Below are positions 15,614-24,133 of a DNA stretch of 49,136 bases, in pieces. The notes under the pieces are model-generated. The model saw only the letters and a program-made list of their open reading frames with translations, was not told where the DNA came from and searched no databases. Each line of letters begins with the position of its first letter. Within the stretch, counting starts at the first letter, position 1. Source of the DNA: Candidatus Poribacteria bacterium (lineage in GTDB: Bacteria > Poribacteria > WGA-4E > WGA-3G); NCBI GenBank assembly GCA_028821605.1, contig JAPPFM010000046.1:1-49136 (forward strand), read 5' to 3'. A program made the translations under genes and the position numbers.

Positions 15614-17761
15614 CTATCGTTTCCTCAATTCTATTGCTGCTTGAAGCATCTGCACAATTTCCAGATGATTCTTTGATTCCGCCAGCGTCAACGCTGTATC
15701 TCCCTGCCTATTTTTCAACGTGACATCGGCGCGGTACGCAAGCAGAAGTTGAACAATTCGCGAGTGCCCGCGCCACGCTGCATACATCAACGCGGTTTCA
15801 CCCGTCCGGTTTTGGGCATTGACCGCTGCACCTTTCTCAAGCAACTTTTTGGTTATCCCCAAGTTTCCCGTTTTGTGGATAATGAAAATTAAAGGAGTAT
15901 TGCCGTTGGCATCTGTTATGTTCACTTTAGCCCCGTTTTTAACCAGAAACGTCACGACCTCAGCATGTCCCTTTTCCGCTGCAATACCCAAAGCGGTTCT
16001 ACCCAACGCATCTTTTAGATTTACATCTGTGTTCATACCACGGATACCTGTAACATCGCCTGTCCACGCGGCTTTGAAGAGTGTGCCCGCAGGCGTGTCC
16101 GAAAATTCAGCAATAACGTGTTCCTGATTTGCCGGAAGATTCTCAAAGGCTTGTACAACACCACTCTGCCACCGTATTTCAAGCCTATCAACCTTCGTGT
16201 TTGTTTCCAATCCAAAATGGAGTCGCGCGTCATGACTGGAGAGGTAACTCGCGCCTGGGTTGATCTCCCGGATCTGTGTGTGTCCGCCTGCCGTTATAGC
16301 CACACGCGTCCCGATTCCCTCTCGGTTACTGATAACACCGACGGTCTTAATCCGTATCCAGTTGTGTTGTGCTTTGGTCTCATTCCGCAGTAAGGTTACG
16401 GGACCGTTAGACTGCGTGACAAGCATGTCAACATCACCATCGTTGTCATAATCCCCAAAGAGTGCACCGCGGCTTACCGCTGGACTTTGAAAATAAGCAC
16501 CCGCATGCGACGAAACCTCCTGAAACGTGCCATTTCCGTGATTACGGAATATCTGATCCGGCTGGCGATATGTTAGAATATCGTGCGTGTCTTCAATGTT
16601 ATCAATAATATGTCCATTAGCGACGAAGAGATCAAGCCACCCATCGTTATCGGCATCAAGGAAACCTGTACCAAATCCGACGAACAGATAACTCTCTTTA
16701 CCGAGGCGTGCTTCATAAATGACATCCGTAAACGTGCCATCGCCATTGTTACGATAAAGTGCGTTGGTTTCATAAGAGAGGTTCGTGACAAAAATATCCT
16801 GTAACCCATCCCCGTTGTAATCACCAGCGGTAACGCCCATACCGGCTTGCGCCACGCCGTTGAAACTGTAAGCACACCCAGCAAGAAGTGAGATTTCACT
16901 GAACGTGCCATCGCCGTTATTATAAAAGAAATCGTTTCGGGTATCGTCATTGGCAACGTAAAGATCGGGCGCGCCGTCGTTATTGAAGTCTGCAGAGACA
17001 ACACCTAACCCTTTTCCATGAAACAACCCACCAACACCGCCAACACCAGATTCTTCGCTGACATCGGTAAACGTCCCGTCCCCGTTATTGCGATAAAGTG
17101 TGTCCGGTGCACCTTCAAATAGGGAGGGATGGCAATAGGTTTGCGTCCCATCTTCTTCTCCACACGGTAGGTAGGGAACATCTAATGAATACACAAGATA
17201 ATTAACAACGAACAGATCAAGGTGCCCGTCTCGGTTGTAATCGAGAAAGCAGGCACTGCTGCTCCACGCTGGATCACTGACGTTTGCGGAGGCTGTGACA
17301 TCAGTGAATGTGCCGTCACCATTGTTGCGATAGAGGACATTGGTTCCAAAGTTGGTTACGTAAAGATCTACATCGCCATCGTTATCGTAATCCGCGCACG
17401 CTGCACCTTGCCCATAATTCCCGCGGTTGCCAACACCTGCTGTTGTCGTGATGTTCGTGAAAGTTCCATCACCCTTGTTACGATAAAGCGCGCTTAATGC
17501 CTCATCCGTTGGAGGTGATTCTTCCCAATAACCACTGTTAACGAGATAGAGGTCAAGATTACCGTCGTTATCGGCATCAAAAAACGCGCCACCGGCACCA
17601 AGAGTTTCGGGCAGATGGTATGCACCTTCAGCTCCATTGATATGTCTGAAACTGATACCCGCCTCCTCAGTTACATCAACGAATTCAATCGCTGCAGATG
17701 ACAGCAACGGTAAAGCACATACAAAGAGAACTATCAGGTAGCGGACGTTTTTACTTTTCAT
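15614..17761 (-). CDS. CRTAC1-type VCBS/FG-GAP + ASPIC/UnbV protein fused to ankyrin repeats
   Basis: About 715 aa, secreted (signal YLIVLFVCALPLLSSA). Residues 25-480 hold at least seven FG-GAP/VCBS blades with calcium-binding DxDxDGxxD loops (DADNDGNLDLYLVN, DYDNDGDVDLYVTN, DFNNDGAPDLYVAN) and the YRNNGDGTFTDV repeat. Then comes an ASPIC/UnbV domain (about 490-555: GIGTRVAITAGGHTQIREIN, LHFGLE, IRWQSG). The last 150 residues are four ankyrin repeats (DALGRTALGIAAEKGHAEVV, NGNTPL, TGETALMYAAWRGHSRIV, QGDTALTLAESKNHLEIV). CRTAC1 proteins are usually extracellular and end after ASPIC; the ankyrin tail is an unusual addition. ATG 17761 is preferred because the signal peptide begins there; ATG 17776 is possible and neither has a clear ribosome site. 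It overlaps the end of the upstream SUMF1 gene. Confidence 0.85.
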   Translation of the reverse strand: MKSKNVRYLIVLFVCALPLLSSAAIEFVDVTEEAGISFRHINGAEGAYHLPETLGAGGAFFDADNDGNLDLYLVNSGYWEESPPTDEALSALYRNKGDGTFTNITTTAGVGNRGNYGQGAACADYDNDGDVDLYVTNFGTNVLYRNNGDGTFTDVTASANVSDPAWSSSACFLDYNRDGHLDLFVVNYLVYSLDVPYLPCGEEDGTQTYCHPSLFEGAPDTLYRNNGDGTFTDVSEESGVGGVGGLFHGKGLGVVSADFNNDGAPDLYVANDDTRNDFFYNNGDGTFSEISLLAGCAYSFNGVAQAGMGVTAGDYNGDGLQDIFVTNLSYETNALYRNNGDGTFTDVIYEARLGKESYLFVGFGTGFLDADNDGWLDLFVANGHIIDNIEDTHDILTYRQPDQIFRNHGNGTFQEVSSHAGAYFQSPAVSRGALFGDYDNDGDVDMLVTQSNGPVTLLRNETKAQHNWIRIKTVGVISNREGIGTRVAITAGGHTQIREINPGASYLSSHDARLHFGLETNTKVDRLEIRWQSGVVQAFENLPANQEHVIAEFSDTPAGTLFKAAWTGDVTGIRGMNTDVNLKDALGRTALGIAAEKGHAEVVTFLVKNGAKVNITDANGNTPLIFIIHKTGNLGITKKLLEKGAAVNAQNRTGETALMYAAWRGHSRIVQLLLAYRADVTLKNRQGDTALTLAESKNHLEIVQMLQAAIELRKR

Positions 17762-18590
17762 GTGAGGGATTTGCATCTCTGGCGAGTCGGAATCCGATGA
17801 AACTCGTGCCGATCGCTGGGTGTTGACCGATTCGCGTGGAACACCTTGCGAGCGTTTCTGGATTCAGCCACGAACCGCCTTTCACGACCCGTCGACTTCC
17901 AACTGCTGGGCCCTTCGGGTTTCGATCAGGACTGCGGCGGTAAAAGGTTTCTGAATACCAGTCAGCCACCCACTCCCAGACATTGCCTGCCATGTCATAT
18001 GCACCATAAGGACTTACCCCTGTAGGATACGTGCCGACGGATTGCAACTGCGCCCCCGATTGCTTCCAAACATTCGCGTGGATGGTTACGTTTTTGATGC
18101 GTTGTGTAAAGGTATTCCCCCAGGGCCATCGCCTTGCTTTCACGCCGCGTGCCGCCTTTTCCCATTCCGCTTCGGTGGGCAGTCGCATACCGCGCCATGC
18201 CGCATAAGCGACAGCAGAGTCCCATGACACACCGATGACAGGGTGATTCGGCTTCATCTCAGCAATGCGGGGCCAGGTGCCGAATTCACCACCATAACTG
18301 ATGGGTGTATGTTCACTATCGGTACCACCACTCTCAACCCAAAATGGATAGTACTCAGCGTTGGTTACCTCCGTCTTTCCGATATAATAAGCATCCAGAT
18401 ATATTTTATGTACGGGTACTTCATTCGGGAGATTGTCATCACTTCCCATAGTAAAGGTGCCGGCGGGGATAAAACATAGGTCGGGTTCAGCCAACGCGTA
18501 AGGGAGGAAAGCGAAAAGAGCATAAAGTAGTATGGACTGGGTAACCCAGCCCCTACTATTGAGAAGTGGATTTTGACGTAAGACGTTCAT
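17751..18590 (-). CDS. Formylglycine-generating-enzyme (SUMF1) domain protein
   Basis: About 279 aa from ATG 18590 (AAGGA just upstream); a longer frame begins at 18638. Signal-like segment ILLYALFAFLPYALA, then the SUMF1 fold: FIPAGTFTMGSDD, HKIYLDAYYIGKTEVTNAEY, HPVIGVSWDSAVAYAAWRG, RLPTEAEWEKAARG, WPWGN, YDMAGNVWEWVADWY, RVVKGGSWLN and the closing GFRLARD. True sulfatase-activating enzymes need two cysteines four residues apart before GFR; here only one (ARCSTR) is present. It is therefore probably not the enzyme that matures the sulfatase at 22675, but a SUMF1-fold protein of other, perhaps structural or binding, use. It overlaps genes on both sides (35 bp and 11 bp), so it belongs to one operon with the TPR and CRTAC1 genes. 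Confidence 0.8.
   Translation of the reverse strand: MNVLRQNPLLNSRGWVTQSILLYALFAFLPYALAEPDLCFIPAGTFTMGSDDNLPNEVPVHKIYLDAYYIGKTEVTNAEYYPFWVESGGTDSEHTPISYGGEFGTWPRIAEMKPNHPVIGVSWDSAVAYAAWRGMRLPTEAEWEKAARGVKARRWPWGNTFTQRIKNVTIHANVWKQSGAQLQSVGTYPTGVSPYGAYDMAGNVWEWVADWYSETFYRRSPDRNPKGPAVGSRRVVKGGSWLNPETLARCSTRIGQHPAIGTSFIGFRLARDANPSHEK
18526..18560. repeat. Imperfect palindrome at the TPR/SUMF1 gene overlap
   Basis: CTGGGTAACCCAG is a perfect 13-bp palindrome centred near 18543; pairing continues outward with a few mismatches on both sides (AGTAGTATGGA / CCCCTACTATT). It codes for part of the N-terminus of the SUMF1 protein and abuts the TPR stop, so a palindromic repeat has apparently become coding sequence. 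Confidence 0.5.
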
Positions 18591-19722
18591 ATTCCTTATA
18601 GACTTTCTTGGATTCCGTATGTGCGCCAGCAAGTTCATAGGCTTTAGAGAGGTTCAAATAGAAACGCGGTTCATCAGGTTCTAACTGGATAGCCATTTCA
18701 TATTGTGCAATCGCTTCAGTATACGCCTCTAACATCAGACAAACCCCACCGAGACTGTTGTGGTAGGTAGCAACGTTCGGTTTATGCGCAATTACCTTCT
18801 CATACATCGTTTTCGCTTTTGGATAGTCCTGTCGCTGAAAGTGAACATAACCGAGTGCTTCATAGCCACGCGTCTCTTGTGGTGCGAGGGTGACGGAACG
18901 TTCCAAAGATTGCGTTGCCTCGTGCCACAGCTGCCGCTTCAGTTGGATCCTCCCCAGTCGGTACCACGCGTCGGAATTGTTGGGGTTCCGCTGCACGAAC
19001 CGTTTGAGATGTGTCAACTGCTCCGCCTCGATAGACAGCACCTCAAAACGTTGTAAACTCTCCTGTGCTACTTCTATTTTTCCAGTTCGGCGATACGCAG
19101 TACCCAAACTAAAATGTGCCTTCACATGGAAAGGATCAATTTCAATCAGTTTTTTGAAAGTATCAATGGCGGATTGCCATGCTTCCTGTTGAAGAAAAAC
19201 AGTACCGAGCGTGTAGCGTGCCATCAGTGAAGTCGGATCAAGTTTAATAGCGTGCTGAAGTTCATTGATGGCAGCATCGGTTAGATTATCACGGAAATAG
19301 GCGATACCTAATAGGGTTCGCGCGCGTGCATGATCAGCGTCTATCGCTACGGCTTTTTGTAAGACTTGCGTAGCCTGCGCGATGTCCCCTAAATGAATTA
19401 GCAGCACATCACCAAGTTCATAATACGCCTCAATATAGTTTTCATCTGCGATTGTTGCCTGTCGAAACGCTTCAGCCGCGGCATGGATCTCCTCTGCCCC
19501 TTTATAAATCAATCCCAAAACGCAGTGTGCATCTGCTAAAGACGCATCCAGCGCGACGGCTTCCTCTAAAGCGGTTTGTGCTTTTTCCTGCTTTCCGTGA
19601 GTGAGTGCGCGTAATCCAATGTCATACAACCGTGCTGCTTCGGGATGATACCGCGGCGCGCCAATTGTGAGCAGTGCGTGGAGAAATATGAGAAACGTGA
19701 GGGTGTATTTGAATAGTTTCAT
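18556..19722 (-). CDS. Exported tetratricopeptide-repeat protein
   Basis: About 388 aa. The N-terminus KLFKYTLTFLIFLHALLTIGA is a signal peptide, so the protein works outside the cytoplasm. The remainder is about ten 34-residue TPR units (for example AEAFRQATIADENYIEAYYELGDVLL, INELQHAIKLDPTSLMARYTLGTVFLQQ, IAQYEMAIQLEPDEPRFYLNLSKAYELAG), a protein-binding superhelix. The start is either ATG 19722 or ATG 19737; neither has a clear ribosome site and 19722 puts the signal peptide at the very N-terminus. It is first in the leftward operon with SUMF1, CRTAC1/ankyrin and membrane genes, so it may scaffold those exported partners. That role is inference from context. Confidence 0.85.
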   Translation of the reverse strand: MKLFKYTLTFLIFLHALLTIGAPRYHPEAARLYDIGLRALTHGKQEKAQTALEEAVALDASLADAHCVLGLIYKGAEEIHAAAEAFRQATIADENYIEAYYELGDVLLIHLGDIAQATQVLQKAVAIDADHARARTLLGIAYFRDNLTDAAINELQHAIKLDPTSLMARYTLGTVFLQQEAWQSAIDTFKKLIEIDPFHVKAHFSLGTAYRRTGKIEVAQESLQRFEVLSIEAEQLTHLKRFVQRNPNNSDAWYRLGRIQLKRQLWHEATQSLERSVTLAPQETRGYEALGYVHFQRQDYPKAKTMYEKVIAHKPNVATYHNSLGGVCLMLEAYTEAIAQYEMAIQLEPDEPRFYLNLSKAYELAGAHTESKKVYKEYERLTSKSTSQ

Positions 19723-19906
19723 ACCATTCAACGGCATAACCGAAACGGAAAAGTCAAACTTTCTTAGGTTCAGATTCGGTCCTCCGTTTTAATAGCCATT
19801 TTACGTAAAAGAAAACACACATAAACAAATCGTTGAAGCATCAATTTTTCGGCTATTTTATCATAAGGGACGCACAATGTCAAATGGAATCTATTTTCTT
19901 GAAAAC

Positions 19907-19935
19907 TTGATTCAAACTGGCAAAAAGGGTATAAT
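19907..19935 (+). promoter_or_regulatory. Promoter for the zinc alcohol dehydrogenase gene
   Basis: TTGATT (19907-19912), 17-bp spacer, TATAAT (19930-19935), followed by ATG at 19968. The -10 is perfect, and the 33-nt distance from the -10 to the start is short. Confidence 0.6.
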
Positions 19936-19967
19936 CGTTTATATCATTACAAAAAACGGAGATCCTC

Positions 19968-20981
19968 ATGAAAGTCGTTGCGAAATTCGGACCCGAAAGC
20001 GCGGGCTTAATTGACAAACCAGACCCAGTTGCCAAGGGTGAGTTCGTGGTCGTCAAAATTCATTCAGCACCTATGTGTACGGAATATAAAGGCTTCAAAA
20101 ATGAAGGTGAGAGTGACAGTTTCGGCCACGAAGCCGCGGGCGAAGTGGTAGAAATCGCACAAGCGGGCACTGTTAAGGTAGGCGACCGCGTTGTCGTGAT
20201 GCCACACTTCCCCTGTGGAAAGTGTTATATCTGCTTAGCAGGCGAATATGCCCATTGTCCGGACGACAATAAAATTCTACACATTACCGAACAGACAGGT
20301 GTGACGGCGACTTTTGCGCAGTACGTCCTTAAACAGGACTGGCTGCTCGTGCCAATTCCGGAGGAAGTCTCCTATCATCATGCTGCAATGGCATGTTGTG
20401 GGCTGGGATCGACATCTAATGCTATGCGGTTAATGAACGTCAATGCGTTTGATACCGTCCTAATCACAGGAATGGGACCTATTGGACTTGGCGGCGTGAT
20501 TAATGCTGTGTATAGGGGGGCGCACGTCATCGCTGTTGAAAGCCACCCGTATCGCGCAGCCCTCGCGAAAAAACTTGGTGCAGCGGAAGTCGTCAACCCA
20601 CAAGACGAGGATGTCATCGATCAGATTCAGGATTTGACTGATGGTAGAGGCATCGACAAAGGCGTGGAGTGCTCAGCGGCTTCCGCAGCAGTCCGATTAT
20701 TGATTGAGGCAGCACGTCCAAAAGGACACATCGCATTGATCGGTGGAATTGGCGAAGTGGAAATTCAAGGGAGTAATATTATCAATAAAGGCTTGACCTT
20801 ACACGGCACGCGGCATTACAATCTCATAGAGACACCTGCTATGATGCAGATGATTACACAAGTGAAGGAACAGCTGGATACATTCATCACGCATACCTTC
20901 CCTATGCGCCAGATTCAAGAGGCATGGGCGTTGCAGTGTACACATAACTGCGGGAAAGTCGTCCTTAATGCATGGTCGTAA
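19968..20981 (+). CDS. Zinc-dependent alcohol dehydrogenase family protein
   Basis: 337 aa medium-chain dehydrogenase/reductase. Catalytic zinc region C37 and GHE (53-55, FGHEAAGEV); structural zinc cysteines C83, C86, C89 and C97 (CGKCYICLAGEYAHC); nucleotide-binding GMGPIGLGGVINA near 170; RGIDKGVECSA near 220. It should oxidise a polyol or sugar alcohol with NAD(P); the exact substrate is not readable. GGAG lies 8 nt before the ATG. A Gfo/Idh/MocA gene follows 14 bp later, so both probably serve the same sugar pathway. Confidence 0.85.
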   Translation: MKVVAKFGPESAGLIDKPDPVAKGEFVVVKIHSAPMCTEYKGFKNEGESDSFGHEAAGEVVEIAQAGTVKVGDRVVVMPHFPCGKCYICLAGEYAHCPDDNKILHITEQTGVTATFAQYVLKQDWLLVPIPEEVSYHHAAMACCGLGSTSNAMRLMNVNAFDTVLITGMGPIGLGGVINAVYRGAHVIAVESHPYRAALAKKLGAAEVVNPQDEDVIDQIQDLTDGRGIDKGVECSAASAAVRLLIEAARPKGHIALIGGIGEVEIQGSNIINKGLTLHGTRHYNLIETPAMMQMITQVKEQLDTFITHTFPMRQIQEAWALQCTHNCGKVVLNAWS

Positions 20982-20995
20982 AAAAAGGAATCGCT

Positions 20996-22048
20996 ATGAA
21001 TTCGATGGCAAACAACATGCCTCTCTCAACGCCACTAGACGTTCGTCGTGGCATAACAAGCGCGGCAGATGTTGCTTTTCCGTTGCGTTGGGGCATTCTC
21101 GGTGCTGGCAGAATCTCGCCGATGTGGATAGAGGCATTGCACGCCTGCGAAGGGGCAACCGTAACCGCTGTGGCAGCACGCAAAATCGACCGAGCAAAAG
21201 AATTTGCAAGACAATACGGGGTTGCTACCGCCTATGGCGACTACAGAGAGATGGTCACAGCCGACGATGTGGATATTGTGTACATCGGCACGATCAACCG
21301 GCTGCACAAAGAACACACCCTTCTCGCAATTGAGGCGGGCAAGCATGTACTCTGCGAGAAACCGCTCACCGAGAGCCTTTCCGACGCGCAAGAGATGTAT
21401 GCAGCCGCTGAAGAAAAAGACGTGATGATGCAGGACGGTATGTGGACCCGTTTTTTCCCGGCGGTAGAACATGCCCGCGCCGCAATTGAAACAGGCGCTA
21501 TCGGCGAAGTGGTGCTGACACAGTCCGACTTCTTCGACCCGATCTACACCATCCAAGCAGCACCGCTCGCGTTCGGTGCGTCGGCAGTGCCAAGAACGGT
21601 CATCGCTTTGGGGGATAGAGTCGGTGGCGCAATGGTGGATTATGGGGACGACAAGTATGCCATCCTAACATTCCCGCCGCGCAACTCCGAGCTACCCGAA
21701 GTGACAGAACTCGTTGGGACAGAGGGACGCATCACACTTGAACGACCCGCACACTGTCCGACGCGTATCTCTATCCGAATTCCACCGCCAAATGGTGTGC
21801 CTTCGCAGTACAGAACCCGAAACGCACCCGCGCCGCTGCATTATTTTGAGTATCCGTTACCTGGATCCGTAGCGATGGCACGATCTTCTCCGAATCAACA
21901 CGGCTTTCTCTACCAAGCCGAAGCTGTCCACCGATGTCTCGCTGCAGGCTTGCGGCAATGTCCACAGTACAACAAGGAAGAATCATTGCACGCAATGCAT
22001 GTGTTGACGGAAATCAATAAAGCGAGGCAAGTTTCCTTGACAGCTTGA
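20996..22048 (+). CDS. Gfo/Idh/MocA family oxidoreductase
   Basis: 350 aa from ATG 20996, chosen because AAGGA lies 6 nt upstream; the frame extends to 20972. After a 30-residue leader comes the Rossmann fold RWGILGAGRISPMWIEAL, then the characteristic HVLCEKPLTESLSDAQEM (the EKP lysine is the conserved catalytic residue) and the dimer-forming beta sheet domain (GEVVLTQSDFFDP onward). These enzymes carry out NAD(P)-dependent oxidation or reduction of sugars and inositols. Relatives called dihydrodiol or xylose dehydrogenases share the AAAEEKDVMMQDGMWTRFFP stretch. It is paired with the upstream alcohol dehydrogenase. Confidence 0.88.
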   Translation: MNSMANNMPLSTPLDVRRGITSAADVAFPLRWGILGAGRISPMWIEALHACEGATVTAVAARKIDRAKEFARQYGVATAYGDYREMVTADDVDIVYIGTINRLHKEHTLLAIEAGKHVLCEKPLTESLSDAQEMYAAAEEKDVMMQDGMWTRFFPAVEHARAAIETGAIGEVVLTQSDFFDPIYTIQAAPLAFGASAVPRTVIALGDRVGGAMVDYGDDKYAILTFPPRNSELPEVTELVGTEGRITLERPAHCPTRISIRIPPPNGVPSQYRTRNAPAPLHYFEYPLPGSVAMARSSPNQHGFLYQAEAVHRCLAAGLRQCPQYNKEESLHAMHVLTEINKARQVSLTA

Positions 22049-22065
22049 CGCTTTTAAGATATACT
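22037..22065 (+). promoter_or_regulatory. Promoter for the MazF-type toxin-antitoxin operon
   Basis: TTGACA (22037-22042), 17-bp spacer, TATACT (22060-22065), about 50 bp before the antitoxin ATG. The -35 sits inside the last codons of the Gfo/Idh/MocA gene. Confidence 0.65.
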
Positions 22066-22115
22066 GCGCTTATACGTTAGGCAAAGTGATTCAACCACGA
22101 CTTATGAGGTAAACC

Positions 22116-22346
22116 ATGTTAAAAACCGTTGAAGCTACAATTGATGAACAAGGGAATGTGAAATTAGTCAAACCGATTCAGTTGCCAAAACCCGCACGCG
22201 CGTTCGTAACGATTTTCAATGAAGAGCTCAATGTCCCTGAAACTGCTTTGCTAAGCGAAGCCGCACTCGCTGAACATTGGCTGCGACCAGAGGAAGATGC
22301 CGCATGGGCCCACCTACAACATTTAGACCCGGAGAAGTCGTCTTAA
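22116..22346 (+). CDS. Antitoxin of a MazF-type module
   Basis: 76 aa. The N-terminal half (MLKTVEATIDEQGNVKLVKP...ARAFVTIF) is an AbrB/DUF-like beta strand DNA-binding module; the C-terminal half (LSEAALAEHWLRPEEDAAWAHLQ) is the acidic helix that typically blocks the toxin. The downstream toxin gene starts 43 bp inside it, so translation is coupled. Antitoxins of this sort repress their own promoter, here probably the one at 22037. Confidence 0.75.
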   Translation: MLKTVEATIDEQGNVKLVKPIQLPKPARAFVTIFNEELNVPETALLSEAALAEHWLRPEEDAAWAHLQHLDPEKSS

Positions 22347-22657
22347 TTCGCTTTCCATTTTCGGATTTATCCCAAACAAAATTGAGACCTGCAGTAATCC
22401 TCGCGAATGCTGGACGAGGAGATTGGATACTCAGCCAGGTTACGAGCAATCCACATATAGGGACACCGTTTATCTCGCTAACCGACACTTCTTTTGCTAC
22501 CGGCTCGTTACGTTTAGTAAGTTATGTCCTTCCCGGCAAGTTGTTCACTGCTCACCGCGAGCTCATAGTCGCGCATCTCGGCACTTTAAAATCAGACGCG
22601 TTCAATGAGGTTGTTGAAACGGTTATCAACATTCTCCGTACAAACCTAACACCATAG
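22304..22657 (+). CDS. mazF: MazF/PemK family endoribonuclease toxin
   Basis: 117 aa from ATG 22304; GAGGAAG upstream and the family N-terminus support this start over the longer frame from 22277. Motifs are FRPGEVVLIRFPFSDLSQTK (PG.V....FP.SD), RPAVILAN, SQVTSNPH, and the closing strand/helix SYVLPGKLFTAHRELIVAHLGTLK. MazF/PemK toxins cut mRNA at short motifs. The antitoxin overlaps upstream. The sulfatase starts 17 bp downstream and may be read from the same transcript, an odd coupling for a metabolic gene. Confidence 0.88.
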   Translation: MGPPTTFRPGEVVLIRFPFSDLSQTKLRPAVILANAGRGDWILSQVTSNPHIGTPFISLTDTSFATGSLRLVSYVLPGKLFTAHRELIVAHLGTLKSDAFNEVVETVINILRTNLTP

Positions 22658-22674
22658 GTGTCTAAACTGAAAAT

Positions 22675-24012
22675 ATGAAAAATATGAACAAACCAAATAT
22701 AGTCTATATTCATTCACACGATACAGGACGATATGTGCAGCCCTACGGGCATGCAATCCCAACACCAAACATACAAAAACTCGCGGAAGAGGGGGTCGTG
22801 TTTCGGAATGCCTTTTGTGCGAATCCAACCTGTTCGCCATCCCGCGCCGCACTGCTCACCGGACAATGGGCACATAGTTGTGGTATGGGTGGATTGGCAA
22901 ACCGTGGCTGGAGTCTTCCAGTACCAGAGCACCTCATAACCTACACCTTGAATCAAGCAGGCTACACCACCGCCTTGGCAGGATTCCAGCACGTTGTCCG
23001 AGACCTCAAAGAAACAGGATACCAAAGACTTTTATCTGAAGGAAGTGTCCGAGCAGGTGCAGAAGAACGCGCCCGTGCCTTCATCGAGGAGAAACACGAT
23101 GCACCGTTCTTTTTGGATGTTGGGTTTGGTGAGACACATCGCCGAGCAAAAGGATTTGATCCACCACCTGATGGAGAACCGAAGACGGATCCGCGCTATG
23201 TGAAACCTCCAGCACCATTCCCCGATACGCCTGTTACTCGACAAGACATGGCGGAATACATAGACGCAGCACGAACCCTTGATAGGAAAATGGGTGTGGT
23301 CTTCGACGCGCTGGAAGAAAACGGTCTTGCTGAGAATACGCTTGTGATATGTACGACCGACCACGGACTTGCATTCCCACGCATGAAATGCCACCTCAGT
23401 GACCACGGCATCGGTATAATGTTGATTGTTCGGGGTCCCGGCGGTTTTGATGGAGGGCAAGTCGTGGACGGGTTGGTCAGTCAGATTGACCTCTTCCCAA
23501 CGATCTGTGAATTGGCAGAGATTGAAGCACCCCCGTGGCTCCAAGGTAATTCCGTTCTCCCGTTAGTGCGTGGTGAGGCGGAGGATACCCGTGATGCTAT
23601 CTTTGCTGAAGTTAACTACCACTGCTGTTATGAACCGCAACGTGCGGTCCGAACCAAGCGGTGGAAATACATTAGACGCTATGACGACGCTGAGAAGTGG
23701 GCACTACCGAATTGTGACGATAGCATCAGTAAAACCTTTATGATGGATCACGGTTGGGGTGATGATCCCGTTGAATCGGAACGGTTGTATGATGTCGTGT
23801 TCGATCCATCAGAGGCACATAACCTTGCAGAAAATCCTGATTATGCGGACGTTTTGGCAGAGATGCAAGACCGCTTGGAGCAGTGGCGTACAAAAACAAA
23901 CGATCCGGTGAGCGAAAACCAGATTATGGTGCCACCGGAAACGGCTGTGTCGAACGATCCGACAGATATATCACCGGGCGATAAGCACTATCCCGCCCGT
24001 GAAATGGTATAG
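22675..24012 (+). CDS. Sulfatase (cysteine-type)
   Basis: 445 aa, cytoplasmic by sequence since no signal peptide is seen. Sulfatase signature CSPSRAALLTGQ at residues 53-64: Cys53 in CxPxR is the residue converted to formylglycine. D16 near the N-terminus, and the later TTDHGLAFPRMKCHLSDHG and RGPGG stretches, are metal- and sulfate-site regions. The tail (LYDVVFDPSEAHNLAENPDY) is typical of the family. It removes sulfate esters, most likely from a sugar, given its oxidoreductase neighbours. Activation requires a formylglycine-generating enzyme; the SUMF1 protein in this window lacks one catalytic cysteine, so another must do it. ATG 22684 is an alternative start; neither has a strong ribosome site. 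Confidence 0.9.
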   Translation: MKNMNKPNIVYIHSHDTGRYVQPYGHAIPTPNIQKLAEEGVVFRNAFCANPTCSPSRAALLTGQWAHSCGMGGLANRGWSLPVPEHLITYTLNQAGYTTALAGFQHVVRDLKETGYQRLLSEGSVRAGAEERARAFIEEKHDAPFFLDVGFGETHRRAKGFDPPPDGEPKTDPRYVKPPAPFPDTPVTRQDMAEYIDAARTLDRKMGVVFDALEENGLAENTLVICTTDHGLAFPRMKCHLSDHGIGIMLIVRGPGGFDGGQVVDGLVSQIDLFPTICELAEIEAPPWLQGNSVLPLVRGEAEDTRDAIFAEVNYHCCYEPQRAVRTKRWKYIRRYDDAEKWALPNCDDSISKTFMMDHGWGDDPVESERLYDVVFDPSEAHNLAENPDYADVLAEMQDRLEQWRTKTNDPVSENQIMVPPETAVSNDPTDISPGDKHYPAREMV

Positions 24013-24036
24013 TGCCACAATGCGCTCGACTTATCG

Positions 24037-24061
24037 CTGGCGAGGTTTATAACCTCGCCAG
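24037..24061. terminator. Perfect hairpin between convergent sulfatase and ThuA genes
   Basis: CTGGCGAGGTT (24037-24047) pairs with AACCTCGCCAG (24051-24061) around a 3-nt loop. There is no T-run, so it may act as a transcript-end stabiliser. The arms share GGCGAGGT with the terminator at 12927, and the GTAGATTGGGTTGAATG fragment follows at 24070. Confidence 0.55.
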
Positions 24062-24133
24062 AATTGAATGTAGATTGGGTTGAATGAATGTGAAAACCAA
24101 GAACGAATCTCGGCACCTATCTAACACTGTTTT

